A DNA stretch of 8,309 bases from Halanaerobiaceae bacterium (GTDB taxonomy: Bacteria; Bacillota; Halanaerobiia; Halanaerobiales; DTU029). Positions 6,005 through 8,309 of the stretch are shown piece by piece. The notes beneath the pieces are model-generated. The model saw nothing but the letters and a program-made list of their open reading frames with translations. It was not told the origin of the DNA and ran no database searches. Both the position numbers and the translations under genes were made by a program. How positions within the stretch are numbered: the stretch's first letter is position 1; every line of letters begins with the position of its first letter. Where the stretch lies: assembly GCA_012521855.1 (NCBI GenBank), contig JAAYLO010000099.1, positions 1-8,309 on the forward strand. The letters run 5' to 3'.

Positions 6005-6813
6005 ATAAGTCAATCTTGAGTGAAAGGACAAATAATGCAGAAGGCTTAAAAATGGTCTTCAAAAAGAAGGCTCTGATGCCGTATATTACAGCCGGTGACC
6101 CTGATCTGGCCATGACAGAAGAGATTATATTAACACTGGACAAAAGCGGTGCTGATTTAATTGAGATTGGAATACCCTTCTCTGACCCCTTACTGGATGG
6201 ACCGGTAATTCAGGAGTCCGGCCAGCGGGCTCTACACTCCGGTACAAACTTAAAGAAGATCTTTGAGATGTTAGAGGGCTTAAGGGGGAGAATAAGGGCA
6301 CCTTATTTGTTGATGGGATCATACAATCCAATATTGAGTTATGGAAAAGATAAGTTTATCAGTGATGCAGGAAGAACCGGGGTTTCAGGTGTGATAATCC
6401 CTGATCTCCCTTATGAACAGGATATCGAGTTTTATCAGGATTTAAAGAAAAATAATCTCCCGCCTATATTCATGGTAACTCCTGTCAGTACAGAAAAAAG
6501 ATTGAGACTATATGGTGAAATAGGATCCGGTTTTCTTTATTGTGTATCACTTCTTGGAATCACAGGTACTGAGCAGGGTTCAGAAGAGGAGATTAAAACA
6601 TATCTGGAGAGGGTAAGGAGATATACTGATCTGCCCCTCGCTCTTGGTTTTGGAATAAATGGACCAGAAAAAGCGAAAAAAGTAGTTGAACATGTTGATG
6701 GAATTATCATCGGTACTGCCCTGATAAGGATAATAAAGAAATATGCTGAAGACAAAGAACTCCTGCTGCAAGCAATTGCCGGCTTTATCTCCGGAATTAA
6801 AGAAATTATGTAG
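6001..6813 (+). CDS. trpA: Tryptophan synthase alpha chain
   Basis: TrpA cleaves indole-3-glycerol phosphate and channels indole to TrpB. The 270 residues match the family. The catalytic glutamate is Glu55 in LIEIGIPFSDP, and the catalytic aspartate is Asp66 in DPLLDGP. The common form of the latter is DPLADGP, so an Ala-to-Leu change sits next to the catalytic Asp. Loop 6 reads CVSLLGITGT (181-190), and phosphate-binding segments GFGINGPE (217-223 region) and IIIGTAL follow. The ATG at 6001 overlaps the trpB stop and has GGAGGGAG (5986-5993) 7 bases upstream. It is the last trp gene. No strong terminator follows it; the nearest inverted repeat is a 4-base-pair ACTC/GAGT. Its substrate depends on TrpC, whose gene here carries a stop codon. 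Confidence 0.97.
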   Translation: MNKSILSERTNNAEGLKMVFKKKALMPYITAGDPDLAMTEEIILTLDKSGADLIEIGIPFSDPLLDGPVIQESGQRALHSGTNLKKIFEMLEGLRGRIRAPYLLMGSYNPILSYGKDKFISDAGRTGVSGVIIPDLPYEQDIEFYQDLKKNNLPPIFMVTPVSTEKRLRLYGEIGSGFLYCVSLLGITGTEQGSEEEIKTYLERVRRYTDLPLALGFGINGPEKAKKVVEHVDGIIIGTALIRIIKKYAEDKELLLQAIAGFISGIKEIM

Positions 6814-6871
6814 TATGAATACTCAATGAGTAAAAAAATGCGTATTAACAGCTGATTTTTTGTTTTCATTA

Positions 6872-6880
6872 TGCTATAAT
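6872..6880 (+). promoter_or_regulatory. Extended -10 promoter for the PTS IIC-like gene
   Basis: TGCTATAAT combines a perfect -10 hexamer TATAAT (6875-6880) with the TGn extension that can substitute for a strong -35. The sequence at the expected -35 place (6852-6857, CTGATT) is only a half match. Transcription would start near 6887, about 58 bases before the ATG at 6945. It suggests that the downstream gene is transcribed separately from the trp operon. Confidence 0.6.
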
Positions 6881-6944
6881 ATTAATAATTTATCCACAAT
6901 ATGAAAGAAAGCAAGTAAATGCAGGTGAAAAGGGAGTGGAAGAT

Positions 6945-7970
6945 ATGAAAATAAAAGCAGGTAAAAAATTTCGGGATTACTTAATCAAGGTACTGAATGG
7001 TATGGCCCAGGGACTTTTTGCATCTTTAATCATTGGCCTGATACTTAAGCAATTGGGTACATTGTTGAAAATTGATATCCTTGTGAAGTTTGGTGTTGTT
7101 GCACAGCATCTAATGGGTCCAGCCATCGGGACTGGGGTTGCCTATAGTGTTGGGGCATCACCGCTGGGGATATTTTCCTCTATAATATGCGGGGCTGTCG
7201 GGGCAGGAACAATAGATATCAGCGGAACAGGAGAAGTACTGGTGAATATCGGAGAACCTGTCGGGGCTTTCGTAGCAGCTCTGGCCGGGGCGGAATTTTC
7301 AAGATTTATTCAGGGGAAGACAAAGGTAGATATAGTACTGGTTCCTGCAGGCACAATAATCACAGGCGGAATTGTTGGTGTTTTGCTGGGGCCTGTTATG
7401 GTAAATATAATGAGCTGGATTGGTAATCTAATAAATGTAACAACAGAACTTCATCCAATCCCCATGGGTATTCTTGTCTCTACTTTGATGGGTATGGTCC
7501 TGACTCTGCCCATCAGTAGTGCTGCACTGGCCATTTCCTTAGGTTTAGAGGGACTGGCAGCCGGTGCTGCCACCATTGGCTGTTCGGCACAGATGATTGG
7601 CTTTGCAGTGGCCAGTTACCGGGAAAACAAGATAGGGGGATTGATAGCCCAGGGAATTGGAACCTCCATGCTCCAGATACCGAACATAATTAAAAACCCT
7701 TTAATCTGGCTCCCTCCTACGATTACTTCCGCCATTCTGGGACCAGTGGGTACGGTTATTTTTAAGATGGAAAACAACCCCATCGGAGCAGGAATGGGGA
7801 CAAGCGGGCTGGTTGGCCAGTTTGCAACTATTGAGGTGATGGGGACTACAGCTGTCTTTCCGATGATTTTACTTCATTTTTTGCTGCCGGCAATACTGAC
7901 ACTGCTTATTTCTGAATATATGCGGAAAAGAGAGTATATTAAATACGGAGATATGCTTCTAAGTGAATAA
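6945..7970 (+). CDS. PTS transporter subunit IIC-like membrane protein (PTS_EIIC_2 type)
   Basis: This 341-residue, glycine-rich, very hydrophobic protein has the look of the PTS_EIIC_2 group (Pfam PF13303). Shared-looking segments include GPAIGTGVAYSVGASPLG (58-75), GEPVGAF (103-109), IPNIIKNPLIWLPPTI (245-260) and NPIGAGMGTSGLVGQ (278-292). About eight to ten membrane helices are visible, and the ends are basic and cytosolic-looking. No IIA, IIB or regulator gene lies beside it, so it is an orphan. Phosphotransfer-driven sugar uptake cannot be assumed, and the substrate is unknown. ATG 6945 is preferred over GTG 6936 because AGGGAG (6931-6936) then lies 8 bases upstream, whereas it would touch or overlap the GTG. 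It follows trpA by 131 bases and has its own promoter, so a link to tryptophan is not established. Confidence 0.8.
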   Translation: MKIKAGKKFRDYLIKVLNGMAQGLFASLIIGLILKQLGTLLKIDILVKFGVVAQHLMGPAIGTGVAYSVGASPLGIFSSIICGAVGAGTIDISGTGEVLVNIGEPVGAFVAALAGAEFSRFIQGKTKVDIVLVPAGTIITGGIVGVLLGPVMVNIMSWIGNLINVTTELHPIPMGILVSTLMGMVLTLPISSAALAISLGLEGLAAGAATIGCSAQMIGFAVASYRENKIGGLIAQGIGTSMLQIPNIIKNPLIWLPPTITSAILGPVGTVIFKMENNPIGAGMGTSGLVGQFATIEVMGTTAVFPMILLHFLLPAILTLLISEYMRKREYIKYGDMLLSE

Positions 7971-8020
7971 TATCCATGTTAATTGCATATATTATTATAA
8001 AATAAATCATTGAATGAGGG

Positions 8021-8140
8021 ATGATCTTGGATTATAGAGAATTCTTTACAGATGATATGACCAGAAGGATCTATAATGAGCTTTTAGATAATGATAATAA
8101 TGAGGGACAGCTGCCTTTTCCGGATTTTAAACTAAATTAA
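8021..8140 (+). CDS. Short ORF of unknown function, possibly the start of a broken gene
   Basis: An open frame begins at ATG 8021 or, better placed, TTG 8027. GAGGGA (8016-8021) lies 5 bases before the TTG. It ends at TAA 8138-8140, giving 37 to 39 residues rich in acidic and polar residues (DYREFFTDDMTRRIYNELL, then DNDNNEGQLPFPDF). I recognise no family. The same frame stays open after the stop (see the next entry), so this may be the first part of an interrupted gene rather than a complete small protein. Confidence 0.3.
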   Translation: MILDYREFFTDDMTRRIYNELLDNDNNEGQLPFPDFKLN

Positions 8141-8309
8141 ATATTAAATAAGAGAGGAGATAAGGGAGAGCCCCGGGAGGTTGAGTTGAAGATAATTGAT
8201 GAAGACTCAGGAAGTATAAATGGAACTTATTCCCTGCTGTTTGAAGGTACCTGTTCTGATTATAGTATAGTAAAACGAAACTGATTTAATAGAATATACT
8301 GACTTAATA
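8141..8309 (+). pseudogene. Coding-like remnant with possible frameshift, running to the window edge
   Basis: After the TAA at 8138-8140, the same frame is open to TGA 8282-8284. It encodes EPREVELKIIDEDSGSING and then TYSLLFEGTCSDYSIVKRN, which has the alternating pattern of beta strands. Removing one A from CGAAACT (8276-8282) would join it to a second open frame, TDLIEYTDLI, that continues to the last base. A separate start at TTG 8186 behind GGGAGG (8175-8180) is also possible. I do not recognise the domain. The positions 7971-8020 before this region are AT-rich and hold nothing I can name. Confidence 0.3.

Noticed and set aside
6814..6860. Intrinsic terminator after trpA
   Set aside because: Only weak repeats are present (ACTC/GAGT, AATAC/GTATT), with no GC-rich stem followed directly by a T-run.
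6936..6944. GTG 6936 as start of the PTS IIC-like gene
   Set aside because: The only ribosome site, AGGGAG, ends on the GTG itself. It is correctly spaced for ATG 6945.

Overview
The window reads as chromosomal DNA of a low-GC, Gram-positive-type bacterium (Bacillota). Purine-rich AGGAGG-type ribosome sites precede most genes, codons AGA/AGG/ATA are common, the promoters are sigma-A-like, and the trp leader has the layout known from Bacillus TRAP-regulated operons. I cannot fix the genus; an anaerobic clostridial or halanaerobial lineage is only a guess. All convincing genes are on the plus strand.

Layout. (1) Positions 3-140 hold the 3' end of an unrecognised gene. (2) 177-932 is a class I SAM-dependent methyltransferase. 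(3) 938-1125 looks like a short decayed coding remnant with one frameshift. (4) 1171-2085 is a CPBP-family membrane protease-like protein. (5) 2108-2334 is a compact regulatory leader: a near-perfect promoter, eleven (G/T)AG triplets spaced like a TRAP (MtrB) binding site, a possible antiterminator, an intrinsic terminator, and a hairpin that can bury the Shine-Dalgarno sequence of trpD. (6) 2335-6813 is the trp operon trpD-trpC-trpF-trpB-trpA, tightly packed with ATGA or longer overlaps at most junctions. (7) 6945-7970 is an orphan PTS IIC-like membrane protein behind its own extended -10 promoter. (8) 7971-8309 has no intact recognisable gene, only a short ORF and coding-like sequence that appears interrupted.

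How the genes work together. TrpD, TrpC, TrpF and TrpA/TrpB convert anthranilate plus PRPP into tryptophan. The genes for making anthranilate (trpE, trpG) are absent here, so the TRAP-like leader acts directly on trpD. trpC carries an in-frame TAA at codon 87, where the family usually has lysine or another residue. The frame is otherwise open for all 264 codons and keeps the known catalytic residues on both sides of the stop. If the stop is real, the pathway is blocked at indole-3-glycerol phosphate synthase unless the stop is read through or the activity is supplied elsewhere.

The most interesting material is the TRAP-like leader driving a trpEG-less operon and the nonsense codon in trpC. 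Two other places (938-1125 and 8021-8309) also look like coding sequence broken by single-base changes. Either this locus is decaying or the sequence contains errors; reads would decide.
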